A stretch of DNA of 64,000 bases from positions 1,178,001-1,242,000 of the forward strand of contig WOAB01000093.1 in NCBI GenBank assembly GCA_027886185.1, written 5' to 3'. Source of the DNA: Rheum nobile (lineage: Eukaryota; Streptophyta; Magnoliopsida; Caryophyllales; Polygonaceae). The stretch's first letter is position 1, and each line of letters begins with the position of its first letter. Shown here piece by piece: positions 10,565 through 21,483 of the stretch. Made by a program: the position numbers and the translations under genes. The notes beneath the pieces were generated by a model. It had not been told where the DNA came from. It was given only the letters and a program-made list of their open reading frames with translations, and made no database searches.

Positions 10565-12200
10565 CTAAAATAGTATTGACGATTTTTGTATGGACCGGAG
10601 ATGGAGGTTTGTCTTGTTTTACCTGATCTCGTCGCTCCATGGTGGCTTTGGCTCGTTCCGAGATTACGTCACGCAGGAGCCCCTGTGCGAGCAACCTAGC
10701 GACCTCTTTACGCAAGGCGATGCACTCATCCGTCGAGTGATCGTGGAATTCTCACCATCGGCTCATGTCCTTTTTGACGTCTGGTCGGTCGCTCTTTCGG
10801 GGCCATCTTACCTCTTTTCCATATTTGTCGAAACTCTTGACGAGCTCCAACACGAAAACATTGAAGTTGTAAGATTGAACCCTGGGAGGCAACGTCGGAC
10901 CATCTCTCCAATCTTGAGACCTGTCTTGGAAAGAGTTTACCTGATTTTGTTCGTTTCAATTACGAGGATATGGGTGATGGCGTCTATCCCGACGATTGTC
11001 GGAGGAGGATTTGCGATCGGATTGGTCGGGCCCATGGGATGCCTTTCTAGACTCACGATCTTCTTCCAGACGTACCTCGGCCATGGTTTTGGCTTGGACA
11101 TCTTCGAAGCTTTTGCACGGGTACTTGGTGATCTCGTTGTAGAGGTTGCTGTCTTTGATCAAACCTTGGCGGAAGGCTTCGATGGAAGTGGTGACGTCGC
11201 AATGGGGAATCACGACTTTTTCCTTATTGTACCTCTTAAGATAGCTTCGGAGGGGTTCATTATACCTTTGGGTGATTTGATAGAGGTCACTCGATTGTCT
11301 TTCGAGCCTCCGACTGCTAGCGAATTGGATCTTGAAGGAATCGACCAAGTCCGCGAACGATGCAATCACTCCCTGAGGCAAACGCATAAACCAGGTCAGT
11401 GCGGGACCCGCGAGAGTCGTGCCAAAGCTTTTGCACATGACAACCTCGCGACTCTCCCTTGGAACGGACGCAATCATTAATTTTTGTTTATAGAGAGAAA
11501 TGTGATCATCTGGGTCGTTGGTGCCGTCGAATGTCGCCATGCTGGGGAGATGGAACTTTTTTGGGATTTCGACCCTGGCGATCTCTTCGACGAACGGAGA
11601 TTCTTCGAATCCGCCTGACGCCTCCTTCTCGATCGGCTGTGGAACTCTGGGAATCCTAGCGATACGATCGTCAAGCGTCTTCATATGTTGGCTTAGCGTC
11701 TGCTAGACGAGAGCTAGGATGTCGGGAGGATTGGTAACCTGTGGTTTATCGATTCGGGTCCTTGCCGACCCGATCGGTGCGAAGAAAGTAACATTGTTAG
11801 TCGAAAATGGATTAACCAAAGGAGTTCGAGATGTACCCTCAGTATGTCCGGGACGCCGTATGCTCGGAGGGGTCAGTTCGATGCCATCCATGTCAAGACG
11901 CGTCTGGATGTTGCTATGGACGGGCATCCGCTTGGATCCAGAAGCCATTGATTGTACATGCGACTTAAGAGACTCATTTTCACGGGTTAGTTGTGCAATC
12001 TCGGCCTCGGATTGGGTGGATAAGGTAGCCAAGGCTTCGGTCTTTTGGCGTTGCTGGGCAAGTTCCTCTTATAGGGCAGTCATTTTTTGGGCAAGCTCTT
12101 GGAATTGGGTTGGGGTAGGATTTTCGGTCGTGTTTCCTTGAGCTTGGGTTTCGTCTTCGAGGCATGGCTCCTCGGTACCGGTAGGTGGGTTGATAGTCAT
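10565..12200 (-). pseudogene. Gag of the Tat element
   Basis: A probable start ATG is near 12200 with an N-terminal acidic/Gln-rich region that resembles a coiled coil (ESLKSHVQSMA). The core shows FDGTNDPDDHISLYKQ, AGPALTWFMRLP and SDLYQITQRYNEPLRSYLKR, typical of plant gypsy gag. A later DHSTDECIALRKEVARLL segment resembles the Tat gag C-terminus. Visible in-frame stops include those near 12071, 11704 and 10957. The large plus-strand open frame over 10590-11480 is antisense to it and is not supported as a gene. Confidence 0.85.
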
Positions 12201-12234
12201 GGTTGGAAGGTTTTGAGATGGTGATTGGCAAGTT

Positions 12235-12252
12235 GCCCCACGATGGGCACCA
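12235..12252 (-). promoter_or_regulatory. Primer-binding site of the Tat element
   Basis: On the minus strand, TGGTGCCCATCGTGGGGC begins three bases after the LTR end. The TGGTGCCC start and its place next to the LTR mark it as a tRNA-primer site. I do not assign the tRNA. Confidence 0.75.
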
Positions 12253-12255
12253 AAT

Positions 12256-12907
12256 TGTTCTGGGTGAAAAGATCGGACGACCTAAATCGCCTTAGACGGG
12301 GTAACAAGTCGATCGGGTAATAGAAATCAATCCAAACCAAACAGACAATCAACAAATAAAGAATAGATACGAAATAGCAAGGTAATTTTATCGATCTATT
12401 GATGATTGAATCAGATCGGAGTACAACTTATCCTTGTAGGACAAAAGGTCGGGTCCTGCTCGACAGGTGTTTTTGTGACACGACCGGCAGCGATTGAGCA
12501 AGATTTCGGGGAGACTGAGCCAGAGTGGGTGTACTCTCAAGTTCTTTTCGGAGCACACGAGTGAATGCAAGCTGTAGACGTGTCTCTTCTTCCTTGCCTT
12601 GTCGTGATCTATATATGGCAATTGCTCCCTTTCGACCGTTACTCTCATCTCACAATACCTCTTATTAAATTCGAGCGAGATCTTAGGGATATGCCCTTGA
12701 TTGCCAGCTTTATGTCTGCGTTTAATGCCATATCCGTTGCCACCGATCAGGCATTTAATGCCCTGGGCGAGATCTTCGGAATAAGTCGGATCCTACGCGT
12801 CTGAGAGATGTCCGACGCCTCCTTCTGGTTTCTCTTGGCTTCCGACTCTGCTTGGATCTCGGCCCAGCTTACTTGTTTGATCCTCTTGGAGAATGTTGGG
12901 CCCAACA
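12256..12907 (-). mobile_element. 5' LTR of the Tat element
   Basis: Read on the minus strand the unit starts TGTTGGGCCCAACA (a 14-bp perfect palindrome at the LTR tip) and ends CACCCAGAACA, then the PBS and gag. Length is 652 bp. A TATATA box is at about 12608-12616 on the minus strand, roughly 350 bp before the LTR end. The outer boundary is set by the TG/CA ends and by the resumption of SIRE-like relic sequence at 12908. The matching 3' LTR is not in the window, so the target duplication cannot be tested. Confidence 0.75.
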
Positions 12908-13060
12908 ATAGCCTAGTAGGATTGTTGAACGTCTACTTATGTTATTAATCAAATTACAAACAATCTTGTGAGCAAGGACTTCACAATTTAGTTCACACGA
13001 AGTTCTTAGATCTTACCTTAACCCCTAAGCAAGTATAAGCCACCTAACAACACAAGCTAT

Positions 13061-13545
13061 CACTACTACAAAAAACGCTTTTTAGCCCGGGCGTTTTCCA
13101 TTATATAGCCCGGATATAGCTAAAAAGGGTCCGGGCTAATGGTTGGTGTGATAATAGACCAAATAGCCCGGACCCATTGTCACACGCCCGGGCTATAATC
13201 TTCACATAATTTCCCGGTTGAACTTCACTTAATAGCCCGGATGTGTTTAATACATGTCCGGGCTAAAAAGTCCAAAATTTTCAAGTTGAACTTCACTTAA
13301 TAGCCCGGATGTGTATAATACATGTCCGGGCTAAAAAGTCCAAAATTTTGAAGTTGAACTTCACTTAATAACCCGGGCTTGTACAATACATGTCCGGGCT
13401 AAAAAGTCCAAATTTTCCAATTTAATTTTTTCTCCTGTCCGGGCTGTATGTTTTTCATATCCGGGATAAAAGGTTTGTCCTAATAGGCATATATAGCTCG
13501 AACTTATAATGTCCGGGCTATATAGTATTAAATTATTTTCCCGCA
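13061..13545. repeat. Left subterminal repeat block of the CACTA element
   Basis: More than ten copies of TAGCCCGG or its reverse complement lie within 480 bp. Three of the inverted pairs are organised as a 68-bp direct repeat at 13218-13285, 13286-13353 and 13354-13420. Each unit has TAGCCCGG and CCGGGCTA facing each other about 17 bases apart. In characterised CACTA elements such blocks are transposase binding sites. Confidence 0.9.
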
Positions 13546-14005
13546 AATATTTAATAAATATTGCCTATTTGAATACGTACCCTGTATTTTGCTGCATTGT
13601 ACCAATATTTAACGCACACTAGAGAATAGAAACATTTATAATTGATAGCCAGATAATATATAGATCCAAAACACTTGAGTTACAATATCATTCTTCATAT
13701 AATTTAGCAAAGGACTCCCAAAAGAAGTTCACAACTTAACCTATACTGAAAGAAAACAACTGATATATTCTACGCCTTCTAGCAATACCACTTGTGATTC
13801 TTCATCTCTGTTGACAACTTTCCATTCGACAAACACGCCTGCATGACAATCCTTTACGCAATCAGCTAATATATATCAACTTCCTACAATGCTTTGCAGA
13901 AATTAAAGAACAAAAATATATATATATCAAACAAAAAGTAGAATGACTTATTAGGTGTTATTAATAAATTCAAACTACAAGCAATAGGTAAATAGAACTT
14001 CATAC

Positions 14006-15607
14006 CTACATAAGACTTAGGAAATAATCAAACCACTCCCGTCGAATTTCATCAACATCTTCATTTGTGTAGGAAGATCGGTCATCATACCACTATAAAT
14101 ATATACAACATGATATTTAGTTAGAGTAAACCTTATTTATCAAAGACAAACAATTACATATTAAAAAAGCCTTACATTGATGGGAATTACAGAACAATTT
14201 TTTTGGTAAAGTATAAGATCTTTCATAAACTTCAAAACATAGTATCCACAATCAATCGCATTCTTCTGACGAGGACACTGTAAGTCATACACAAATAATT
14301 GTATAAGATTGGAAAATGTATCGAAAGAATGATGTATTCATACATGTAACACTTTAATTAGGAAATTCTAACTCAACTACAAACAAGTTTAGAAAATCAG
14401 TAAATTTACCTTAACTTTATGCCACAAAGTTTCTTTTCGTGGTGTTTTCCTACCCAACTTGGCATATTTCAATTTATAGCTCCTGTTTACAACAGACACA
14501 ATTACTTCTATAAGGAATAATGCAAGAATCATACTCGACATATCAAACAAATACTTACAATGTAACCAATGACTCCGCATCCTTCTCAATTTTTCCAAGT
14601 TGTGAATCAACCCAATAAGCATGACCCAGTTGAGGATTCATCAATATCAACACCCAATGATACCTAGAAATATATGATCATTTAATTTAACTGACAAAAG
14701 TTATAAAAAAATATAAGGGCTGGTTACCTAAAATGGTAGGGTGCCACAAATATCTTATTCTTAACATCTCCTTCCATAGACTTTGCAATGTAAGTAGCCC
14801 TTTGTTCAATGCTTTGAGCCAATGGAGAAATTTGAGTAGGACAAAGAAATTTGATCATGTCATTGACACCTTTGCAATGATTGTCAAATAAATATCTATA
14901 AGAAATATGAACATGTTTATACATTTGAAACAATTGACAAAAACATAATGAAAAACAAGATAATATTGCTACTAACCTGATATATAATAACATATGAGTA
15001 ATTCCAACCTCTTTCCTATCAAGCCATCTTTGAATCTCCTCCTTCCCAATTTCAATCCCCGGATGGTCATAATGAAAAACTTCATCATGAAGTTTGATTT
15101 TCCACAGCGCATTTCCACTAAAATCATCTAATATCCATTCATATTTTTCCAATGAACTCAGTTCTGATTCAGCTTCACCCGACCCAATGACAGATTCATA
15201 AGTAAGTGACTTTCCCTTGCTCTTTTCTTTCATTATTATATTCTTTTCAGGTTGTTCCAGATCCTTGTTAATTTAACAAAGAAAAAGAAAACTTCAGGAA
15301 ATATATGAAAAATTAAGAAATGAGAATGCATTTATGTAAAAGATTTTGCACTTACCTCAATGGGAATCACAAGTGATTCAGGCCAAGCAATAAATTGTCC
15401 TATGGCCTCACTGACTGTACCAGCCTCTTCAGTAGGGTGAGGTACTACGACATCCCCTTTGATAGAGGTGACTACTTCAACTCTCACATAACCACTCTCT
15501 AATGGACGATTATGAAGTACTCTAAGACTTGAGGAAGAAGGATATACTTCAACTCTCACATTGACCAGCCAAATACAGATCCAACAATATTTTACTATCT
15601 TATACAT
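14006..15607 (-). CDS. DUF8039 / Ulp1-like cysteine protease gene of the CACTA element
   Basis: Exons read by eye (minus): 15607 (start uncertain)-15356, 15263-14977, 14895-14728, 14663-14559, 14482-14410, 14277-14176, 14092-14006. Every intron is GT-AG and all exons join in one frame ending in TAG. The first exon has RVEVVTSIKGDVVVP and AIGQFIAWPESLV, typical of DUF8039. Later exons give a C48 (Ulp1/SUMO protease) fold: YHWVLIL (His), AYWVDSQ (Asp), RQKNAIDCGYYV (Gln and Cys), so all catalytic residues are present. Plant CACTA elements often carry such genes; the role is unknown, perhaps deSUMOylation. A 5' start codon is not certain and upstream exons may include the EMC-derived ones. The frame looks intact. 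Confidence 0.85.
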
Positions 15608-15925
15608 AAATTAAATAGTTCAGTGCTTGTACTTGTACCTCAATAATTAAGTTGCAATGCACAATTTGTACTTAATCCTATTCTATCAAGGTTTAATGGC
15701 ATCATAAGAGCACATACACACACCTGAGTAATAATGCAGGGCACGGTAACTGAACAGGATAAAGATAAATGGTTAACAAGCTTATTAATAAGTAAATCAC
15801 TTTAAACTAGTAGGCATATTTGATACATTAGGCATATATATTAGAATTACATAATATTTGTTGGATCCAAATCAATTAGGGCTGAACAAGTGCATTAGGC
15901 ACATATATTAGCATTGTATACTTAC

Positions 15926-16092
15926 TTGCTTAAGTCATCAAGATGGTCATTAAAGTCGACAATCTTCTCCCACTTTTGTGACGCTATATAGTCCAATAGG
16001 ACTACATTAGTTGTTGGCTCCCGTGTACTGAGCCCAACACTGCCCTCTAACCCTACCAGTTTCCAGTTTCTGGATGTATCCTTTGTGTATAA
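15926..16092 (-). pseudogene. Captured EMC8/9 exon (C-terminal region)
   Basis: A 167-bp minus-strand exon with an AG acceptor (CTTTGCAG) and a GT donor (GTAAGTATAC). It encodes LYTKDTSRNWKLVG, LSTREPTTNVVLLDYI and KWEKIVDFNDHLDDL, the conserved C-terminal part of the ER membrane protein complex subunit 8/9 family (the old UPF0172/Cox4-neighbour family). The protein normally helps insert membrane proteins in the ER. Only part of the gene is here. It lies between exon 17019-17165 and the Ulp1-like gene, all in the same orientation. Confidence 0.85.
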
Positions 16093-17018
16093 CTGCAAAG
16101 AGGAGAGCACGAGTAGATGATATTGTGCGATATTTATCAAAATTAAGCTTCATCGGCAAAAAAAAAGATGGGGGGGGAAATGGAGGGAAGTAGAGGTAGG
16201 AATTTCGGTGGGGCCAGGAGGGGTTATGCTGGGGCAAGAGCAGGGTGGGCCTCACTGTGGGGTAGGGAGAATGCAAGGATTTATAGAAAATCAAGTGACA
16301 AACAGATAACTTGTGTAACTCAGTTTAGAAAACACTTTTTTATGGCTTTATGTTGCCTACGCAAGCTGCTAAACTACAAACATTTTGAAATAATGCATTT
16401 ATGTAGTAATAATGAAGAGATGTAGATAAAAAGATCCTCCAAGATTGTTTTTTTTTTAAATGTGATATTTAGTACTACTCCGTACGCCAAGGACTTGAAA
16501 TTTGGCATGACCAATCAACAGAGTCATCATGAGAATTCATCCCTGCCTAGTATCTGACTGGCTAAAACCTTGGATGGAATTTAATATCCTACAGGGAATC
16601 CTGGACTTCGCATAGAAACTATATATACAAGAAATAATCTCAGGCTCACATCAATTTCTTCATCAGGTCAATTTAAGAAGATAATCAGGTAGTGAAGTTC
16701 TGCAAAATAATCCACTTTTAGTTCAACAGCATATGCCAAATAAACCTCGAATTACAGAGTCAAGCAATGCTAAACTGAAAATTTTCAAGCCTCAGATTGA
16801 TCAGATGACGGTTTGTCATGACATTACCCTAAAATCTAATACGACACATGCTGAAATTCGAAAATTAAATGACTACTTGCATCACAGGATTGCGATCTTT
16901 GACCTTTGGCAATGCTGCTAGCCTTCTGTTACCTAACTAAGAATCCATATAAAACATGTATCAATAACTGAGCAGAACAAAATTGATATTGGACCAGAAA
17001 TAACAAGAATACACATAC
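16093..17018. other. CACTA interior between the two EMC8/9 exons
   Basis: No recognisable exon. The family exon that normally sits here (around the NKKLEAL segment) was looked for on the minus strand and not seen. A purine-rich patch with a G8 run lies at 16168-16260. Presumed captured or host intron. Confidence 0.4.
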
Positions 17019-17165
17019 CAAAAGAACTGTAGCTTCGGGAAAGTAACGATAGATATGGTCCCCAATGTTCTTTGCCACATTGCTCAGCTCATAATCATCA
17101 AACCTTTCATTTGCATGAAAATATCCAACCAAGCTCAAACCTTGACTGCCATAATATTCTTCTAT
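17019..17165 (-). pseudogene. Captured EMC8/9 exon (central region)
   Basis: An exact 147-bp exon (49 codons) on the minus strand, bounded by an AG acceptor (GATGATCAG) and a GT donor (GTATGTG). It encodes IEEYYGSQGLSLVGYFHANE and RFDDYELSNVAKNIGDHI, the most conserved stretch of the EMC8/9 (UPF0172) family. There are no stops. The N-terminal exons of the family were not found within the CACTA element, so the gene is a fragment. Good conservation suggests either recent capture or a retained coding role. Confidence 0.88.
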
Positions 17166-18219
17166 CTGATCATCCAAACAACAAAAGTTAGCAAGCACTT
17201 TGATGGTCCATCAATAAGCAGTTCAGAAATGACAAATTATCTCAGTATCCAAACCATTCGAGGAAACCGATTCACTCCCACTTATTCCAAATAAAATGCC
17301 AGTATGGAATATAAAGCAAGTAACCATACTTATCAACATTCAACAGTTCCAAATGGTCAACATAATGCTTTTATATATATATATTCTTAAGCACCTTCAT
17401 TATATGCAGTATTCGCCCAAGAGCTTCATATCGAATTAAGCAGATGGAATTAACTTCAAGCAACTCAAAACTCATGTCAAAATGCCAACTTTTGTCTTTT
17501 TTTTTCTAGTTCTTTTGGACAAATGCAAAAGAAAACAGGCATAAATTCTATCAAAATCTATTTAAAACAAGTCAATTTGGTCAGAAGATCAAAATTCTCA
17601 TCTTCAACCCTTCAAACAATCCAAAGACTTTCACTAAATTTTCCCCAATTCCAATAGAAGCATACTCAAAACTTGAAATAAAACTCTACTGCATCAATTG
17701 CATCACTGAGATCAACAAACTCAATTGGAAATAACTACCCTCAACATCTCATAACCCTAGATCCGGAATCGATAGAGAAAGGTAGCAAACCTGCATAAGA
17801 GCGATCTCAAGAGAAGGAAGAAGACCGATCTAGTTAGAGTGGAAAAGCGGGACGGCGTCAGAGATTTACACCACACCGCTGTCACCGTTATAGCGGCCGT
17901 TGTTACAATGCTAAAACTGGAAACTGCCAGATTTGTTGAATGCAAATTTGTCTCTCTTATTAAAGCTTGTTACTTACAAGAAGAAGGAGGCACGAGTCTT
18001 GGAAGTCGGAACATAGAGAGATGGAACGGAGAGAGTCGTGCGGAACGGAGAACGTCGGACTTGGAGGCACCAGACCAGCAGAGGAGTCGAAAAGGAGAAA
18101 GGTGGAAGGAGGCACGAGTCTGTGAAGCAATTGGAGAAAGGAGCATGAAGACTTAGGTCGTGGAGGATGGAGACGACTTAGGTCGTGGATGAAGACCTGG
18201 GTTTTTTAGGCCGGAGGGG
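17166..18219. other. CACTA interior, 5' side (minus-strand sense), no gene recognised
   Basis: Includes an AT-rich part (17300-17700) and a purine-rich part (17940-18190) with weak internal repetition (the AGGCACGAGTCT module at about 17989 and 18111; GACTTAGGTCGTGGA at about 18147 and 18174). By position it may hold the promoter and leader of the minus-strand transcript. The open frames here on both strands lack any domain. Confidence 0.4.
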
Positions 18220-18551
18220 GAAGGCAAATAGCCCGGATATCTAAAATAGGGGATATATTTATTAGAGTTTACATCCCGGACCATAAAGATCCGGCCTATT
18301 TTCTAATAGATTAATTTTCCATGTCACTAAATAGCCCGGATATATATAAAAAATACACGCCCGGGCTATTTAGTTTTGCATGTTTTCAAACCCATTTGTT
18401 TTTAGCCCGGGCGCTTCTAAAATGGTCTGGGCTATTATGTGTTGTTTCTCAAATAAGCCGAAGCCTTATGAGGTAAAGGGCCTTAATATCCCGGATAATT
18501 GGGATCCGGGCTAAATAGTCACGGGCTAAAATGCACTTTTTTGTAGTAGTG
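18220..18551. repeat. Right subterminal repeat block of the CACTA element
   Basis: About ten copies of TAGCCCGG-type motifs in both orientations up to the terminal inverted repeat, mirroring the left block but without the 68-bp tandem organisation. Confidence 0.88.
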
Positions 18552-18905
18552 TATGTCACAACCCTAAATCAAGTACTCACTTCAAAGATTTAAAGTTCGT
18601 ATCTTTGTCTTCTTCTCTCTATGTGTGAAAGTTCGTGGATGGGCCCATAGACTAGGGTCGTGCCGACACGAGCGCATAGGCGCAAATAGGCCTAGTACAT
18701 AAGTCCAGTTGGATTCCATCCTAAAATCAATTGGCAATAGGAGGAGTAGCCCACTATGCTTTCGAAAACTCGGAATTTGTAATCTAGAAAAACTCTCGAC
18801 TCAATGTATATATAGCCCTAGGAAAGATATCTATTCTATCTTTAATTTCGGCCAACACAAGCCTACATCAAAGATATTGTTTCCATCTTATCATATATAT
18901 GACCA

Positions 18906-19171
18906 GAGTTTGGATCATATAGGGAGGGTTCTTACGGTGCGGATGTGCGGACATGTATTTTAGGGTCTTAAATGTACACTTTAACGTCTTAAATGTGCAC
19001 TTTTGCAAAAAATTTTTAAAAAAAATGCTTGGGAAAAAAATTGAGTTTTATTTTTTCCCTTAATTTTTTTGCAAAAGTGCACATTTAAGACGTTAAAGTG
19101 CACATTTAAGACCCTAAAGTGCATGTCCGTACGTCCGCACCGTAAGAACCGTCTGCACCAAAACCTTACTC
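18906..19171. mobile_element. Mutator-like MITE with long inverted repeats
   Basis: A 266-bp element starting GAGT and ending ACTC, flanked by a perfect 10-bp duplication TATATGACCA (18896-18905, 19172-19181). Most of each half is one arm of a long inverted repeat (GGTTCTTACGGTGCGG... at 18927; mirror ending at 19150). It contains repeated CTTAAATGTGCACTTT modules. The 9-11-bp duplication size points to the Mutator superfamily. The site lies in the SIRE-like relic, where the empty sequence can be followed across. Confidence 0.85.
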
Positions 19172-19597
19172 TATATGACCATAAATACAAACTCAACAGA
19201 AGATATTCCTAAAAGATAGATTTTCATTAATACGACTTAATCAAATAATATCTAAAACTTATACCTTGGAACTCAAGTCTTCATGAAGATCATGTTCCCG
19301 TATTTGACTAATCTTCTCACAAAGTCACAATGTTGCATCTCGTACTTTTCTACTTCATTCACAACGTTGTTCCTTTTAGCAATATACACAGCGCAAAGTC
19401 TTTGTCACTCTATTCCTTCGCTTCTATGCTTTACTCTATTGTTGACTCATTGTTCCTTTTGCATCTATGTTTTCCTTTCTTAGTTTCAAATGTTCTCTAA
19501 CATGATCTCAACTTGAAACTCAAGGGGACAAGCAAACTATAAAATATATTGTGTTTATCATCATCAAAAGCAGAGAAAACAATATCGTTCCAGCACA

Positions 19598-20323
19598 GAT
19601 GATTTGGAAAAATGTATTTTTTTTATGTATCTTACAAACAACTATTCACAATGAAGTAGACAAACTAAATAGTTATCTATGTTGAAGCAAACCAAACAAC
19701 TATAACCTTCAACCTCAAAAGCTAGCCTGAGCTAAGCCATTAAAATTAATCATCAATGTTTAAGATTAATTAAATGGTTTAGGGGTTTTAGTGATATATA
19801 TGTAACTTGATCGCTAAGTCTTTCGTGAAGTTTCTCCATTCTTTAAGAACAAGTTTGTCTCAGTCGTTTCCTCTCTTCACGAATTTTCGAACCCCCATGT
19901 GGGATATCCAAGAATGAATCTTGTACAATCACAGCCAGAACAAAAATAAGTGTGAAGGGATAATTTCTTCCAAGAGGTAAATTATTTAGTATATTAAATA
20001 ATTTACAACCTTATTAAAAGATAATGATGAGGCCCATTAAGGATAATGTGTCAATTAATGCCTTTCCACAATTAAGAGGTACTGATTATTTTCTAAAACC
20101 CTACCTTTCCTTTCTAATTGAGATTCCTTGAATGTTGTGGTTGCCTCCATTGAAAAACCAAAGAGTTCTTGAACTGACTTGAGCGTCGGAGGGGCTTTAC
20201 ATGAGATCTGGCCCTCCCGTTGAGTGGTTTTCTGGTTGCAGATTGAAGAGTCTAAGGTCAAATCAAGTTCTTCTCGTGGGAATCCATCGTTTCTCTTTTA
20301 ATCATCAAGTGGTGCAGAATTAT
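19598..20323 (+). mobile_element. 5' LTR (most of it) of the gag-protease gypsy element
   Basis: The sequence immediately left of the SIRE element ends TTTTAATCATCAAGTGGT..., which matches the 3' LTR end at 34334-34371. After the SIRE element the same LTR end continues as GCTACCACA (30925-30933), followed by a primer-binding site. So this stretch contains the 5' LTR of the surrounding gypsy element, cut 9 bp before its end. The LTR start was not found, and 19598-19780 may be unrelated flank. No gene is supported here. Confidence 0.55.
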
Positions 20324-21433
20324 TGTTAGGAAACGGAACTCTGGAACTTAGGTTCCCCTGAGAGTTCCTTTCCTCAGTTTCTCTACTTTTGACGATGACA
20401 AATATTATGATACTAATGTTTTATCTCAAAGATGTGTTTTAAGGAACCACAGGAATATACCGAAGGCAAGAAAGCCAAACAGGACAAGGGAACCAAAGGA
20501 ACAAGACAGATGAAGGAAACCAGAGGAACCCAGGTATGCCCAGAAAACGAGAAATCTGGGGACACACAACCTCAGACAAAAGGTGTTAAAATCGACTTGT
20601 CCGAAGCTTCCAAAAGACTGCCAATACCCAGAGCAAAACAACAACATACCCAGAAACGCTCAACCTCGGACAGAGAAGGTGAAAGCGACAGGACATAGAG
20701 ACGTCGCTGTCCAGAAGACAGTTCCCAAGCGGCCAGCTTGTTCAACCTCGGACGAAAGTATTTGGACAACGACATAGCAAGGCTCGTCTGAGGTAGTTGA
20801 CCAACCAAGAGAGATTCTAAGCTGCCTAGGTTGTTTGCACATGCCAAGAACAACGTGGATCAAGGAGAACCACTCATCCTAGGGCAAGCTCAATCTGTGG
20901 GAACCCAGAGAGGATCGAGCTGCGAAGAATCCTCTATAAAAGGAAGACTAATCCAAGGGTTATCTTCAAGCACTGAAACACGACTCACACTCATTAGCAA
21001 ATATCTAGTGTGAACCTCCAAACAAGATCATCAAAGCAAACCGAGATCAAGAGGAACCAGTCAAGGAAGAAGAGCTGAGTGCTAAGTTCATGTGACTGTA
21101 AGTGATAGTTCCTAGGTGCGAAAGTCTGTTTCTTGGATTGATTATTGATTGTGTTAAGTTATCTAGGATTGTCTAACTGTGTGTAAGGCAAAGGAACTGT
21201 GTGTTCATTCCTAGGATAAGCTGTAACCAAAAGAGATAAGAAATCAAGAAGTAGACTTTGAAATCCCTTCGAAAGAAAGGTAGTGGTTTTTATCCTGGAT
21301 TGCTAGTTGGCAATCAAAGATTTCCACTATAAGGAACTGGTCATTTGTTTGATTGTTTATTTCCGCTGCGAAAGGAACTGAGAATTGATATTCTGAGTTC
21401 CTTAAGTTTTTATCTAACAATCACGATCCTACA
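20324..21433 (+). mobile_element. 5' LTR of the SIRE-type element
   Basis: Begins TGTTAGGAAACGG and ends GATCCTACA. A TATA box (CTATAAAAGG) is at about 20933-20943, giving an R/U5 of roughly 460 bp. GGAACC/GGAACT hexamers recur throughout. Short frames on both strands here are duplicated in the 3' LTR and are not genes. Confidence 0.95.
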
Positions 21434-21435
21434 AT

Positions 21436-21447
21436 TGGTATCAGAGC
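21436..21447 (+). promoter_or_regulatory. Primer-binding site (initiator Met tRNA) of the SIRE-type element
   Basis: TGGTATCAGAGC, the standard plant copia primer site, two bases after the 5' LTR end. Confidence 0.95.
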
Positions 21448-21483
21448 AGGAAAAGCTCTAGATCTTTGTTAAGTTTACAGATC

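Larger units (their letters stand above)
13061..18551 (-). mobile_element. CACTA (En/Spm) DNA transposon, non-autonomous, gene-carrying
   Basis: The ends are CACTACTACAAAAAA and its reverse complement TTTTTTGTAGTAGTG, flanked by the 3-bp duplication TAT at 13058-13060 and 18552-18554. This is diagnostic for CACTA. Both ends carry many subterminal TAGCCCGG motifs. The 5491-bp element lacks any sign of a CACTA transposase (TNPD/TNPA). On its minus strand it holds a DUF8039/Ulp1-like protease gene and, upstream in the same orientation, two exons of an EMC8/9 gene. It is inserted in the SIRE-like relic. Confidence 0.95.
12908..19597 (-). mobile_element. SIRE-like copia LTR relic, split by two DNA transposons
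   Basis: Three pieces (12908-13060, 18552-18905, 19172-19597) form one sequence once the CACTA and the MITE are removed. It aligns by eye with 62930-64000 (same strand) and 48592-49432 (opposite strand). Shared landmarks on the minus strand are GATGATGATAAAC near the start, a TATATATA box, GTACAAACTTTGAG-type leader sequence, and CTTGCTTAG...TAGATTG. The opening TGTTGGAATGATG-type start resembles SIRE/Maximus LTRs. No TSD can be checked because the Tat element abuts the left end. Confidence 0.6.

Noticed and set aside
10590..11480. 296-residue plus-strand open frame
   Set aside because: It lies antisense to recognisable Tat gag and has no domain of its own.
17839..18156. 105-residue plus-strand frame in the CACTA element
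   Set aside because: Purine-rich, low-complexity, antisense to the likely leader of the minus-strand gene; no domain.
20426..21013. Several ORFs in the SIRE 5' LTR (and copies at 29899-30499)
   Set aside because: They occur on both strands in parallel in both LTRs and show no family features.
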